Of a stretch of DNA of 64,000 bases, positions 45,050 to 56,175 are shown piece by piece (the first letter of the stretch is position 1; the number at the start of each line of letters is the position of its first letter). A program made the position numbers and the translations under genes. A model generated the notes under the pieces. That model was not told where the DNA came from. It saw only the letters and a program-made list of their open reading frames with translations, and made no database searches. Source of the stretch: Phlyctochytrium arcticum (taxonomy: Eukaryota > Chytridiomycota > Chytridiomycetes > Chytridiales > Chytridiaceae); assembly GCA_025602905.1 (NCBI GenBank), contig JAHLKI010000003.1, forward strand, positions 124,001 to 188,000, read 5' to 3'.

Positions 45050-45600
45050 ATGTCTTTGGATAAAATCGACCCATCCTACTGCCTGCGGGCAACAAGCGAC
45101 ATAGCCGAGTCCTTTCGTTCCCGCCTGACACTGGGTCTCCTTGCCCAACAACCGGATCGGCAATCGCAATGGTGACTTCCGGGCCGAGATTCCAGAACGT
45201 TGTGCAAGGCCACCTCCACAAAAGCGCAATCGACAGTGGAGAGCAATTTGATCGAAGGGCTCAGGACCACCCGGAAAGTTTTCCTTTGTATTGACACACA
45301 ACGCTGTGTTGCAAAAAAAACTGCTTTTGACAGGTATGTCAAAAACATGATTGCTTTTCCTGTGAATTGAAACTCACTCCCTGTCCTCTAGCGTACCGAT
45401 CGTGACGCTGGTTGATACTCTACACCATCAATGGCAGGGAACAGACAAGAGGTATGTGCCAAGGCAGATTTTGTACATGTCGTTGAAAAGCTGACCTGTC
45501 AGTCAAGGCTACTATCTGGTCGACGCTATTTACCCACCCAAAGTACAGCGTCTTTGTTCCGGCATTTCGTGCGCCGCTAGACCCCATCCAACTCTCCGTC
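45050..45600 (+). other. Possible fragment of a spliced gene
   Basis: Short protein-like stretches appear between good splice signals: MSLDKIDPSYCLRATSDIAE from 45050, RKVFLCIDTQRCVAKKTAF ending near a GTATGT donor (about 45332), VPIVTLVDTLHHQWQGTDK between TCTAG (about 45392) and GTATGT (about 45452), and GYYLVDAIYPPKVQRL after CTGTCAG (about 45505). Frames do not join into one clean protein, so this may be a decayed gene truncated by the zinc-finger segment that starts just after it. No family recognised. Confidence 0.25.
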
Positions 45601-45674
45601 ATGCCAAAAAATCAGGGCACACAGTGCGAGCCAACGGTCAACGGAAGCCTAAAGTCTCTTCACCACCACAAAGC

Positions 45675-46820
45675 ATGCACTCATCAACAACCATGCACTC
45701 CCACGACCAATCTCTTTCTTCTTACTCCTCTCTTTGGACGGAGACACTGTCTCTGGAAGGAAGTGACAGCAGCGGAATTCCGACTTACAACGACTTTTCC
45801 TTGTACGACGGGCGGGTCGGCCAGCCCCTGCACTGGCGAGCAGGCACTCCCACCCACTCCCCCCGTCCCCTCTGGCCCCCGCTGTCCCCCCTCGTACTCC
45901 ACCCAAATGTCAGCGCAGTCTCCTCCCGTCTCTTCACCACCACAAAGCATGCACTCATCAAAAATCATGCACTCTCACGACCAATCCCTTTCCCACTATT
46001 CCTCCCTCTGGACAGAGACACCGTCACTTGAAGGAAGCGACAGCAGCGGCCGCCCACCCTATGACGATTGTTTCCTATTGTACGAGCTGATGGCGTACCA
46101 GGCTTTTCAAAGATCGGACGGGTCGCCCTCCCACTCCTGCCGTCCCCATTGTCCCCCTGGACATCCCATCCCCTCTCCCCGCCGTCGTCTCTTCCCACCC
46201 TCCCTCCAAACGACAACGCCGGAAGGTTGATCCAACCAAGGACACCCGTCTCCGCAAGTTTGTTTGCGATATCTGCGGGTCAAATTCCTGCGTCGACAGG
46301 ATTTGAACAGGCACCAGGCCCCCCTCACCATCTCGTCCCCTATCCCAACCGCTGTCTCTCCTCATACTCCATCCATGGCAGCGAAGAAAGATCGACGCGG
46401 CGAATGACAACCCGTCTCCGCAAGTTTGAATGCGGTACATGCGGCGCGAAATGTCGTTGGAAGCAAGACTTGAACCGTCATCAAGCAACCCACCTGAATG
46501 GCCACAAGCCATTCTCGTGTGGCTACTGCGGAACCGGATTCACGCGGCAGGATGCGCTCCACCGGCACCAAAAAGCGGGCAAATGCCATCTCAAGAAGCC
46601 AAGCATCCCACCACCCCCCTCTTCATCTCCCACCAACCACTCTGCCACTGCCGCGCCGTCGTCGTTTTCCTTCGGGCCATCGGACGCCAGCACCGCTCCC
46701 AAGTCCCCGTCCTCCTTCTCATCCACTCAACCACCCTCCCACCACAGGGATCACCCAGCCAAAAAGTTTGCGCCATACCCCGGCCGCTGTCTCGCCGCCA
46801 ATCACTGTAGTGTTGGTTGA
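45675..46820 (+). pseudogene. C2H2 zinc-finger family copy 2, internally duplicated and frame-broken
   Basis: Two tandem units about 274 bp apart (ATGs at 45675 and 45949) each encode the family's N-terminus (MHSS..MHSHDQSLS.YSSLWTET.SLEG). They lie in different frames. A first basic/finger start (KVDPTKDTRLRKFVCDICG) near 46215-46280 is in a third frame and stops. About 162 bp later a second finger start (TTRLRKFECGTCGAKCRWKQ) leads into a complete pair of fingers: C-x2-C-x12-H-x3-H and the C2HC variant GYCGTGFTRQD...HQKAGKC. The C-terminus has the shared AKKFAPYPGR motif and ends at 46820. The intact finger half is open from 46068, so a chimeric protein is possible, but the N-terminal part has no matching start. 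Most likely a rearranged pseudogene. Confidence 0.65.
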
Positions 46821-48489
46821 CACTCCTTCTCTTCCTCTCTCCCGTCTCCGCCATTCCCGGCGTCACCCTCTTCTCTGCGGTCCCGTCTTGGAGTCTTCGC
46901 GGTCTCGCCGTCTTCTTGATCTCCGCCTTTCTCTCGTCGTCGTCGTTGCTCTTGTGTCCTTTCTTTTTGGTCGTCAGTCTTGTTTTTATTTTTGTCGTCT
47001 CTTTGTCTCGTCGTTGTTTGGAAATATATTTTGGGGAAAACATACAAATCGTTCCACTTTTTGCTCTCTTTTGATAAAATCTTCCATCTCGGTTTCCTAC
47101 CCGTGTGTATGTGCCTTGTGTTTTTGGTGTTCCGGGGGACCTCATCGCAAGACTTGGGAAGAGATGAAACGTATGCGGGGATTTCCATTCAATTTTTCAG
47201 TGGACACCCTACGCTCTGTTTTTGGTATGGATTTTTCCCAACGAAAACATGAGATGAAAACGGAACCGGATTATTCTCATCTCTCATATGCGTAGCAATA
47301 AACCCCTTCCTATCGTTTTTCTAATGTAGATCTTGTTGCCAACCACGGGTTATTCCCAGAGTATCATAACAGTGATGAGACTCATATCCTTTAATGTCCC
47401 CCCAGTATTCTCCATGTGGGAATAAAAAGTTTGGTTGGTCGTGTTGATGAAATGGGAGACTCATCAAAGGATGGACATCAACCCTCAAGGTTTACCTATT
47501 TATTTATTTCTTTTTACTCTATTTGCATTCATAAAGAGTTCTCCAATTTTGCTAACGTCCGGAAGAGTGGGTTTTATCGAAAATCCCACGGTCTGATTTC
47601 AGAGTTTTGGCGAAATCCGGGTTTTTATCCTATAAAATTCGGGCCGAATACATAATGGCTACCCACCATCTCCAGGGATCCACGCCCCTGCCTCAAGAAA
47701 TACTTTTGGTAAGGGCTTCCCAAATGTAAAGTGAGATAAAGGTGAGCAGAATGTGGGAAACCTTGATCATTGCAAACGACGCCCCCGAAACGAGAACTAT
47801 ACTCTATGCAATAACGGGTTCTGATTATCCCGTCGCTTAAAACTTCTTGGGGTTTGTAAAATCAATAACTGTGCGGTTCCACTTGGCAAGCAGATGGAGG
47901 AAGTTGATCGTCAACCAAGTCCGGGCATAATGATGAATGGTCACTATTTAGCATGTGCCACAAAGTCTGATATATTGGCTGGCAAAGACGGTTCACAGGT
48001 GAGGCCACAAGTCTATACGAAAAGAGGTTTATGCTGCTGGGATGGTTTCTCAGCTGCAGTACGAATGGACCACTCGGTCTCTGGGAACTGCCGGTCGCGG
48101 TCGGCTGCGCAAAAATCTTATTCGAGACACCTACCAGTTCCTTTGGCTATGATTCAGTGAGGCGTTTTGGGGTATGTCGAACTTGTAGAGTATAAGGACA
48201 AGGGGGGAATCCCGCGTACCCCCTCTCTATATATATGGGGCAAGCTCGGGTAGGAAAAGACGCTTCGACCGGTGAGACTATCATCGGATGAATGACCACA
48301 ATAGTCACGCATGTTATTTTTGCCATGCATCAAGGCGATTTCAAGACTTTTAAGTGTCAAAAAGTTCCAAGAACAGTGCACAGTCTTGGTATAGAACAAG
48401 ATGGATTTTCCCCACTTCATTTTGTCACACATGTAGTTGTAGAGAGTAGAGAGTAAATCAGGCAGTGCACAACAAAGAGTATAGAGCAC
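46821..48489. other. Intergenic, no clear gene
   Basis: The first 250 bp are pyrimidine-rich on the plus strand (TTTTTATTTTTGTCG runs) and resemble the 3' flanks of the other zinc-finger loci. The rest holds only short frames without motifs. No tRNA was seen. Confidence 0.5.
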
Positions 48490-48521
48490 GCGTGTGTGTG
48501 TGTGTGTGTGTGAGTGTGTGT
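48490..48521 (+). repeat. GT microsatellite
   Basis: About 30 bp of GT dinucleotide repeats with one interruption (GTGAGTGTGTG), just downstream of the 3' end of the SFC1-like gene. Confidence 0.9.
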
Positions 48522-48642
48522 AATATTAAGGAAAGAAGAAAAACTTGAGAGAGACACAGAGAAAAGGAAAACATGAAAAGAGGTGTTAAAAAGAATAATA
48601 AAAAAAAGTGTACAACAAAAAGGAAAAGACAAGAGAGAATGT

Positions 48643-49823
48643 CTATGCATCAACATGAGTCGTGTTGCCCGAGCGACTCAGGTCCTCAACCTTCATGGCC
48701 TTGTTGAGTTCAACCATCCACTTGTAGACGCGTTCATAGACCATGAATGTGATGGCCTGGCCGGGGGCGACGCGAAGGACCCGGGGAGTGAGACCCTTGT
48801 AGAGGGCGGTCCAGCCTTCGTTTTTGATGATGCCCTGGGAGACTTGCATGAAGCGGGCCCAGCCTTTAGTGGTGGAGGGGTTCTTTTGGACGCGGGTTTT
48901 GATGGTGTCGATGGGAGCGTTGAAGAGGGGGCCACAGGCACCCGAGATGAAACCCATGAGCAAGTGTTGGTAGGCGGGGAGAGTTTCCGAGTATTGGGGT
49001 TGGAGTTCGTGAAGGGTTGTTCTCAGGTACTGGTACACGGTAAAGTTGGCGGCTTGGTTGGTTGCTGTTTGGGAATTTTTCGGTTAGTATATAGAGTTTT
49101 TCAAAGAGCAAAAGAATCACACAAAAACACACCTTGACGAAGGGCGGTGAGGGCAACGCCCTTGTAGAGAGAGGCGAGACCTTCTTCCTTGACCATGACA
49201 TAGGCGCAGTGGGCCGCATTGCGGTATTTTGGGATATCAAGGGGATCCGTCATGGAATGGCGCTGGGCCTGGAGACGAATCTTGATGACATCCATGGGGG
49301 TGACGACCATGATGGCTTCTGTGGTTCCAGCGAGTAAACCGGCGGTGAAATTGCCCATGGGATGAACGACGCCATTCTTGTCGGCGAGTTTTGATTTAAA
49401 GTATTCAAAGGACGAGAAGCGGATGGCCATTTTGGGGACAATGCCGGTCACTACGGCACCGAGACCCTTGTAGAGGGAAAGGACGCCTTCCCGGCGAGCG
49501 ATATCCATGCCGACACTGATAAAGTTTTGTCGTTTTGGCTTTGCGAGTTGGGCCTGGGCCGTCTTCATGGCCTGGCCGGCGACTGTGGTAAGGGGAGTAG
49601 TGGCAGCAGGACGGGCATGCTGGGCCATGCGTTCTCCGCGGAGTTGGAGACGGACCTTGATGGTGTCGAGGGGGTGGCAGGTAAGGGCCTCACAGCATCC
49701 TGCAAAACCACCGGCCAGCAAGTGGATGGCCAGATTCTTTTTTGGCTTTTCCGGTGCTGCTGCTGCTGCTGCTGCTGCCGTTGTGGGTGCTGCTACTGCT
49801 ACTGCTGCTACTGATGGTGGCAT
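48643..49823 (-). CDS. SFC1: Mitochondrial succinate/fumarate carrier (SFC1/ACR1 type)
   Basis: Two exons, 49823-49133 and 49064-48643, joined in frame by a 68-bp GT-AG intron, give 370 aa. Three carrier repeats are seen, with signatures CHPLDTIKVRLQ, TPMDVIKIRLQ and APIDTIKTRVQ. Blocks typical of the succinate-fumarate carrier are ALYKGLGAVV-type (SLYKGLGAVVTGIVPKMAIRF), KYRNAAHCAYVMVKEEG, LTALRQATNQAANFTVY and LTPRVLRVAPGQAI. It exchanges cytosolic succinate for mitochondrial fumarate in the inner membrane, needed for growth on C2 or lipid carbon via the glyoxylate route. The N-terminus has an Ala-rich tract from a GCT/GCA repeat, and the segment between helix 1 and the first matrix helix is longer than usual. 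Confidence 0.93.
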
Positions 49824-50329
49824 GTTTGTCGTTGTTGTCGCTTGAAGGTACGTGGAGTGGAGGAGAGAGAGAGTATCAGAGTGGGTGGGTGGAGAGAGTT
49901 ATAACAAAGGGTGCTTCGACGCGTGCGCCTCCTTCAGTTGGAAATCGTTTTCTCCTTGGGATGATTTTCTCCACACAGACAGACTTTTCCTCGGATGGAC
50001 GGCGGGCGACAGGGAACAAAGGAAGAGCAAAGAAGAAGGAAAAGGAGAAGAAGGACGGGTTTATAAGTACAGCGGGTGTTCGGGAAAAGACGGGAGAAGT
50101 GTGATGGCGGGAACAGCCGGGTGTGCTGACGTAAAGGTCTGCCCCGCGTGTCAAGGCGTCACATGATTCCGGTAAAAAAGATCATCTTCTTTGATCTCGG
50201 GGGGGATCGTTCATCCGGGTTTCAGGCGGCGGCCCTGGGGGGGTTTTGTTTTCAGTCATTCGGGAGTCGCGCGAGATAATAAATTACAGAAATAAAAGTT
50301 GTTATAGATACACACACATCATTAATAGT

Positions 50330-51601
50330 CTATAGTGTCTTCTTTTCTTTAGTAAGAGTAGTAGAGGGAGTAGAGGGAGAGACCAGAGTCCACAGGTGGA
50401 GGGAAGGAGAGTACTTCAGGGAAGGGCGGAGAGAGTGCACATGAGACTTGATAAACTCCCACAACGGGAACCCATCCACGCGGCGGTAGCTCTTGCCCAA
50501 TGCAGGCGCAACGATATCCGTCGCTTCAGAGAGACGATAATGCGGGACAGACGTGTAAAACAAGTGGTGCACAACGTGTCCGTCCGTGATATTGTGCATC
50601 AACCAGTCGCCCCATCCCTTGAGGAAATACTGCCGGTCAACCGTCTCCACTGCTCCCTTGGTAAACGACCATGATCCATTGGCATAGACTTTGGTATCCA
50701 CAGAATGATGTTGCAGAAAGGTCACGGCATACAGCCATGTGTTGTACACGAGCCATGGCATTCCGTATCCCCACCCCAGTTCTCTAGCCGAGCCCGCCAG
50801 CCATGCAAAGAATCCTAGGTACAAGAGCACGACTCCCGCTGAAATGACACACTGAATCCGCTCCTTGTTGTTGCGAAAGAGCTTGGACCACGGCACAAAG
50901 TGGGATCCATCGGGTAGCCCAGCCAACAAGTAAATGAACCCATAGGCCAGCGGCGCCAAAAACGGTTGTCCTCGAATAAACTTGGCTCCTGTCGTCTCTT
51001 CCTCCTCCGTCGACCAGGGATGCGACATGTCCTTGTCCTTGTGATTATGGTATGCATGGTGCTGCGCGTGCGATCGAGCCCATGGCCAGAAAGGTACTAG
51101 TAAAGCTCCATGCGTCAAGTGTCCGACAACTGCATTCAATGTTGGAAACCGCGAATACGTCCCGTGTCCGCAATCGTGCCCGATACAAAACAGACTCCAC
51201 ATAAAGAACCCCGTCACATTCATCCAGACAATGTACGCCGCCGTCTTAATCCATCCTTCCTGCAGGGAAGTACTTGTTGTTGACAGGTACTCGCCGTAAA
51301 AGAGGTAGCAGGCAGCCAACACGCCCGCGTCCAGCGCATAATGCAGGGTCGACCGAACAACCGACTTGTCAAAGACGTGCGCCGGCAACGACTTTCGCAG
51401 GGCCGAGAGGCTGACACTTGTTGCTTCTTGTTGTGGCATCCCCGTATTGTCCGTTTCGTTGTCCATGTTTTGACTTTGGCAAGATTTCGGAGTCGCCAAC
51501 GCGAAAGCTTTTGAACAAAACCGCCCGCCACTTTTTGGGATTTTTGGCCGCAGCAAAACGCCGCCGCCCAATCGGCCGAAAATAGATTTTATGCTTTGCA
51601 T
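50330..51601 (-). CDS. Δ12/ω3-type membrane fatty acid desaturase
   Basis: Single exon, 423 aa from 51601; an alternative start at Met46 (51466) would give 378 aa, nearer the family norm. Three histidine boxes are present: HDCGH (142-146), HAQHH (178-182) and HVVHH (342-346), which bind the di-iron centre. Supporting blocks are GSHFVPWSKLF, TFLQHHSVDTKVY and HYRLSEATDIVAPALGKSYRR, as in oleate/linoleate desaturases that introduce the ω6 or ω3 double bond in the ER. The N-terminal 45 residues are basic and hydroxyl-rich like a mitochondrial or plastid-type presequence, unusual for a fungal ER enzyme. The second box HAQHH differs from the common H(R/E)xHH. Regiospecificity cannot be read from sequence. 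Confidence 0.92.
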   Translation of the reverse strand: MQSIKSIFGRLGGGVLLRPKIPKSGGRFCSKAFALATPKSCQSQNMDNETDNTGMPQQEATSVSLSALRKSLPAHVFDKSVVRSTLHYALDAGVLAACYLFYGEYLSTTSTSLQEGWIKTAAYIVWMNVTGFFMWSLFCIGHDCGHGTYSRFPTLNAVVGHLTHGALLVPFWPWARSHAQHHAYHNHKDKDMSHPWSTEEEETTGAKFIRGQPFLAPLAYGFIYLLAGLPDGSHFVPWSKLFRNNKERIQCVISAGVVLLYLGFFAWLAGSARELGWGYGMPWLVYNTWLYAVTFLQHHSVDTKVYANGSWSFTKGAVETVDRQYFLKGWGDWLMHNITDGHVVHHLFYTSVPHYRLSEATDIVAPALGKSYRRVDGFPLWEFIKSHVHSLRPSLKYSPSLHLWTLVSPSTPSTTLTKEKKTL

Positions 51602-51765
51602 GACTGTGCCAGCGGGATCAGCGGATCCAGAATTCAGCGGCGATCACTGAAACTCCCGATCCCATCACCACGGCAACCTTTAATGAACTAAATGAACTTG
51701 CACCCCACAGGCCCACTTGTCCAAAGAGTTTCTCGAGTGTTCTGCTAACAAATCCACAGACAAGA
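51602..51765. promoter_or_regulatory. Short divergent promoter region
   Basis: Only 164 bp separate the starts of the desaturase (minus) and FES1 (plus), so regulatory elements are probably shared. A shorter desaturase start would widen the gap to about 300 bp. Confidence 0.45.
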
Positions 51766-52850
51766 ATGGCACCAACACAATCAGAACTCCTCCAATGGGC
51801 CGTCCAACATACTACCGAGAACCCCTCCGAAGGCTCAATATCTACCACCCAACAACAGCAACAACCAATCAGTTCCAACTCTGCACCCAACGCCCCTCAA
51901 CCCATTGATCCCAAATGGCTCGAAGTCATTCTCGGCAAAGAGGATGCGGTCCGTATGCGAGGTAAATGCCCTTCCCTATCCTCTAAGACTGACGAACAGA
52001 AATACTTAATCGTAACTCTAGAATGTGTCGACCTGATAACATCCCCAGATCGATCAATCGATACCAAACTCGGGGCATTTGACGAATTGGAAATGTTAGT
52101 GGAATCCTTGGACAATGCCAATGATCTCCAGGCGCTTAATCTGTGGAAACCCATCTTGAGTGTGTTGGGCGGTGGAGAAGAAGTGGATGACCGGTTAAAG
52201 AGTTTTGCGGCGTGGGTGATGGGTACCGCTGTTCAGAATAACCCTAAAGCTCAAGACCACGTAAGTCCCCCCCCCCCTTCCCCTCTCGTACACATTCACA
52301 AAAAGACTAATGTCATGAATAGTTTTTACAAGCAGGAGGTCTACCCCCGCTCCTCTCCCTCCTAACCCAAAACACAACAACCGACCCAACCCGCTCCAAA
52401 ACCCTCTACTGCCTCTCCTCCGCCATCCGACAAAACCCCACCTCCTTTTCCGCCTTTGACGCCGCCAACGGGTTTTCAACATTAGCCAGTGTGGCCCGCG
52501 ACGCCAACCCGACCATGATGAAACGGGTCGTGTTTTTGTGGACTGCACTCATCGAGGGTGAGACTGAAGAAGTCTCGACGCGGAGTATAAGGGCTGCACT
52601 TGAATACGGTATCCCCGGTATGGCCGTTGAAGTCCTTGAAGGAGAAGAGGATCCCGATACAGTGGAGAAATGTCTCAACTTGCTCGTTGCTCTGCTCCGC
52701 AAACACGCTGATGCCATTTCCACTGAACTGGTACAGCGGTTACGAGAGGGCGTTCTGCCCTCCATAAGAGCTCGGTTTGTGAAGGGTGAAGCCGAAATTA
52801 ATGTTGATACGATTAAAGAGTTGGAGGGGTTAGTCTCTTCTACCTCGTAG
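51766..52850 (+). CDS. FES1: Hsp70 nucleotide exchange factor Fes1/HspBP1
   Basis: Three exons, 51766-51961, 52022-52260 and 52323-52850, give 320 aa with GT-AG introns of 60-62 bp in frame. Family features: an N-terminal helix ELLQWAVQHT, then PIDPKWLEVILGKEDAVRM, followed by the armadillo-like core with AFDELEMLVESLDNANDLQALNLW, AAWVMGTAVQNNPKAQDHF and later helical repeats. Fes1 releases ADP from cytosolic Hsp70 and helps route misfolded proteins to degradation. The Gln-rich linker near residue 30 is low complexity. Start chosen at the first Met of the conserved N-terminal helix. Confidence 0.93.
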
Positions 52851-53707
52851 TTTCTCTATTTTTGTATACACTTATTTATATTACATTGTTTTGTATGCGA
52901 ACGGGGTTGACAAATGTGCGTTGTACTCTTTACGGAAACACTGATGCTCCTGAATGGGTAGTGCGGACGGGAGGGTAGTGCCGTGTTCTTATCAACCCTC
53001 GGTTCGTAGAGGATGGAGTTGAGATGCATGTTTAGAGTCAAAGATGTTGGGGGTTCTCCTCTCCATCTTCATTCTATATGCACATACACTGTTAACTGAT
53101 ACCTCTAATTTGCAATGTCAAATGGAGGATCCGGATTTGCGATAGTCTTGAAATTTTGGTGTTTTTGTGAGTTCTTTCCAGCGATTTTTTCAGCCGATTT
53201 TTTTTTCCTGAAAGGGGGGTTGTCGTCGTCTCACTTAATCCCCTTTCAACCATTTGGATCCTGGAATACCGCCTTTTTACTTTTGCGTTGGCGATTTCAG
53301 ATGTCGTGCACACGACGGTTGTGTAGCAGATATGAATGGAAAGGAGTTGGGGGGGTCTTCTTTTTCTTAATTCCCAACTGTATTGACTTATCCATTGATC
53401 GGTACGATGATTTCTATATGTATCTACATGATGTATATAAGAAGAAAAGAATGGGGGTTCGCCATATCTTTGTCCATCCATCGTGATCATGTACCCGAGG
53501 GATATTCTGGGGCTCCTCATAAGTTGCCCGTCTAATTTTGCCAATTTCGCTTGTGCTCTTCTTACCCTTTTACCACTTGTGCGATATCGAGGGGACTGTC
53601 TCTACTGTGGGGTTCTTGGGAATGATCTTTGCATAAAAGAAACGTTGTCGGGCATATCGGATCTCTCTCCCGATGAAATTCCCACAATATACCCAGATTA
53701 AGCTTAA
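52851..53707. other. Intergenic, no clear gene
   Basis: The region is T-rich, with scattered frames that show no conserved motif. No RNA gene was seen. Confidence 0.45.
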
Positions 53708-54145
53708 TTGACCAAAATGTTGGAAAACCAACTTCATCAATCTGGTCAATCAAACAATCATCAACCCACAAGCTCATCTCGAGTCTCAACCCGAACAAAT
53801 AAACCTTCCAGTATGCCCAACCTCGCCAAAATAATGGATGCGTACATGGAGAAACAGATGCTGCACGAGCTTTTCTATTCGAGTGATTCGGATTCTTCCT
53901 CTTCCACTAATTCCTCCGCTGATTCTTCCGCCGAATCTTCTTCCTCTTTGTCTGACTCCTCCTCCAATTCTTCGTCTGATTCAGACTCGGCCACCACTTC
54001 TGACGTCTCCGACTTTTCCGCCTTCTCCGATACTGATGCTGACTCGGCCTCGAACGAAAACCAACTCACGCTGAACCGAACGCTAAACCGCCAAATGACC
54101 AAACTCTTTGACCGAGAAATTACCAAACTCTTTACATCCGATTGA
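53708..54145 (+). CDS. Ser/Asp-rich hypothetical protein
   Basis: A 145-residue open frame. Residues 57-115 are almost only Ser, Asp, Glu, Ala and Thr, a likely disordered acidic region that could be heavily phosphorylated. The ends look more ordered: NLAKIMDAYMEKQMLHELF before it, and LNRQMTKLFDREITKLF after it, both amphipathic. No family recognised. The shape (acidic tract between two short helices) recalls adaptor or chaperone-like proteins, but that is only inference. A TAA stop codon ends the frame just upstream, and no intron is needed. Confidence 0.5.
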   Translation: MTKMLENQLHQSGQSNNHQPTSSSRVSTRTNKPSSMPNLAKIMDAYMEKQMLHELFYSSDSDSSSSTNSSADSSAESSSSLSDSSSNSSSDSDSATTSDVSDFSAFSDTDADSASNENQLTLNRTLNRQMTKLFDREITKLFTSD

Positions 54146-54890
54146 AAAAAATGTTTGGGTCCTCTTCAAAGAAACGGAAAAGGGAGTGAAAAAGAAACAA
54201 CTCCTTATTCAATCAATCAATACCTTGGGGAGAAGAATGCCTCCCGGAGATGTTTAGAGGATGTCAAACTGCCTTTAGATGAGCAAAAGGCAAGGCCTGC
54301 TTATAGGCAACAAGCATGTACCCAACTTAAAGAGCGGATGCAACAATCCGAGCAGAAAGATTATCATCATGAGTGAATGGTGGATATTCATTCCACAACC
54401 GGTGGGATGCACCTCAATATGTACCATATAACATTGATTCCAAGTCGCAAACTTGATCTCCACGGCCAAAATTGAATTATATGAATTGGGGTACTTGCTC
54501 TTCTTGCCATGTATATATTTCTGAATCTTACGGTTTGGGATTCTCACTAATGATTGCATCCAATCACCCGCAACCAAAAATTAAACTGTAAACGACTGTT
54601 TGATCCATAATCTGGAGATTATTGAGTCGGAAAATATTGGCAGAATGTGGATTTGAGAGATGTAATGACGATCAACGGACGACAGATACCAGAAAATCTG
54701 TTCGCATCCAATCCTCAGCAGTTAATAACCGACAGGTTGATCTGGGTTCTTGAGTTCAAAAAGTAGGCAGATTGTTCCCATTGATGGCTGCGACCGACCA
54801 ATACAAAAAAAATTGTGAACAAGGTGTGTCGTGCCCCCAGCGTCTTGCATCCACCCACGAATCAAAAAGGCGAAAAGGGCAAAAGAAGTT
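54146..54890. other. Intergenic, no clear gene
   Basis: Short frames only; nothing recognised before the tRNA gene. Confidence 0.45.
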
Positions 54891-54961
54891 GAGGCCTACG
54901 GGATTCGAACACGTAACCTTCCGATCTGGAGTCGGACGCGCTGCCGTTGCGCCAAGGCCTC
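54891..54961 (-). tRNA. tRNA-Trp (anticodon CCA)
   Basis: The minus strand folds as a tRNA. The acceptor stem GAGGCCT pairs fully with AGGCCTC, the anticodon stem TCCGA/TCGGA closes a loop reading CTCCAGA with anticodon CCA, and the T loop is TTCGAAT. The T stem as read has one mismatch. No intron. Confidence 0.88.
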
Positions 54962-55164
54962 TTGATGAATTTTTGTCTTGCACTGTGTTACGAGTACGTA
55001 GAATTCATTGCATAGCGGAGCTTACATTGCGACTCTTTGCGAGATGGTAAGTAAGAGTCCAAAATAGAGTTCTTGACGACTAAAGTTGCGATAGGACTGT
55101 ACCGCTGGCATACCAAAACCCCAGGTCCCGACCTCAAATGTCACAATCTCATAGATCTCACTAA

Positions 55165-55600
55165 ACCCGATTAAAGTTGCTCACTATTCAGATTAAGGGG
55201 TTTCCCGCCCCTGTCGGAGCTGAGCCAGCCTTCTTTTCGAATGGATGTCCCTGATCAAATGAAACCTGTTTTTTCCTTCCATGATGTGGCTTCCGCTTCG
55301 ATATTATTCGATTCAGGACCTTACACATTGTTGTATTGAATGTATTGATGAGGATGAATGCCTTTCAACTCACGCGTTACAGCTACGCGTTTATGAATTC
55401 GCATGCACCCAGTCTGTTGAGATCAATGATGGGGTTTAGATGTACTCGAGTATCGTAAATGCACAAGGGATGGATATTCCATTCCTCCGACCAACAAGGC
55501 TGTCCAACGCCCCTAGGGCGCACATTGCGTTAAATCTCATTATTTCAACTGACCCTGATCATGATCAATTACTCTGGTTAAAGACAATATGACTACTTGG
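55165..55600 (+). repeat. Dispersed repeat shared with 18480-18970
   Basis: Second copy of the degraded repeat described at 18480: TGCTCACTATTCAGATT, GTCGGAGCTGAGCCAGCC, CCTTCCATGATG, CTGATCATGATCAA in order. It begins about 200 bp right of tRNA-Trp, and no open frame is conserved with the other copy. Confidence 0.65.
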
Positions 55601-55723
55601 ATGTATTGTCCTGGTAGCGGAGTTGAGAGAATGAGTATTGAGTACGTACGTGGGGATTGAACGTGCAGTAGGAGTTGCATCGCTCTTTCGACAATTACCA
55701 AAGTACCATTGCGTTCAACTGAA

Positions 55724-56175
55724 GCGATTCTTCTTTGCATACCCACGCATCCACCTCATACGAATGTTCACGAACCGCATGAGACGCATCAATGGCGGGA
55801 CCGCAGGATCATGCACCATATCTGGACGATAGTCCGCCGTTCTAACTTTTCCACAACGATGCATCAGCTCGTCAAGCGCATGTGCATCCCGGCCCGCATT
55901 CAAAGCAACATTCCGTTCAAACAAAGCGATTCGTTTGGAACGATGGAGCATTACCCACCGTACTGCATCTTCAACCTCATCCGAGTGTCTCACGATCCGC
56001 AAGAGACGCATCAATGACAGCAGGATCATGCACAAAATCGCGACGATTGTCCGATGCCAATACACATGGACGTCGCCGTTTTAGCTCTTCGACAACGATG
56101 CATCATCTTGTCGAGCGCATGTGCATCCCGGCCCGTCGTATTCAAAACAACAATCGAAGCGATTCTTCTTGAATG
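55724..56175 (+). repeat. Decayed tandem repeat with units of about 200-230 bp
   Basis: Two units share, in order, a GCGATTC start, CCTCAT, GAGACGCATCAATG, AGGATCATGCAC, CAACGATGCATCA and GAGCGCATGTGCATCCCGGC-like blocks. A third GCGATTCTTCTTG start follows at about 56159. Arg-rich frames exist on both strands but are not conserved between units. Confidence 0.7.

Noticed and set aside
49507..49845. Plus-strand Ala/Trp-rich ORF
   Set aside because: It is antisense to the first exon of the SFC1-type carrier and reflects its codon bias and GCT repeat.
53875..54126. Acidic minus-strand ORF (Glu/Ser-rich)
   Set aside because: It is the antisense shadow of the Ser/Asp-rich tract of the plus-strand gene at 53708-54145.
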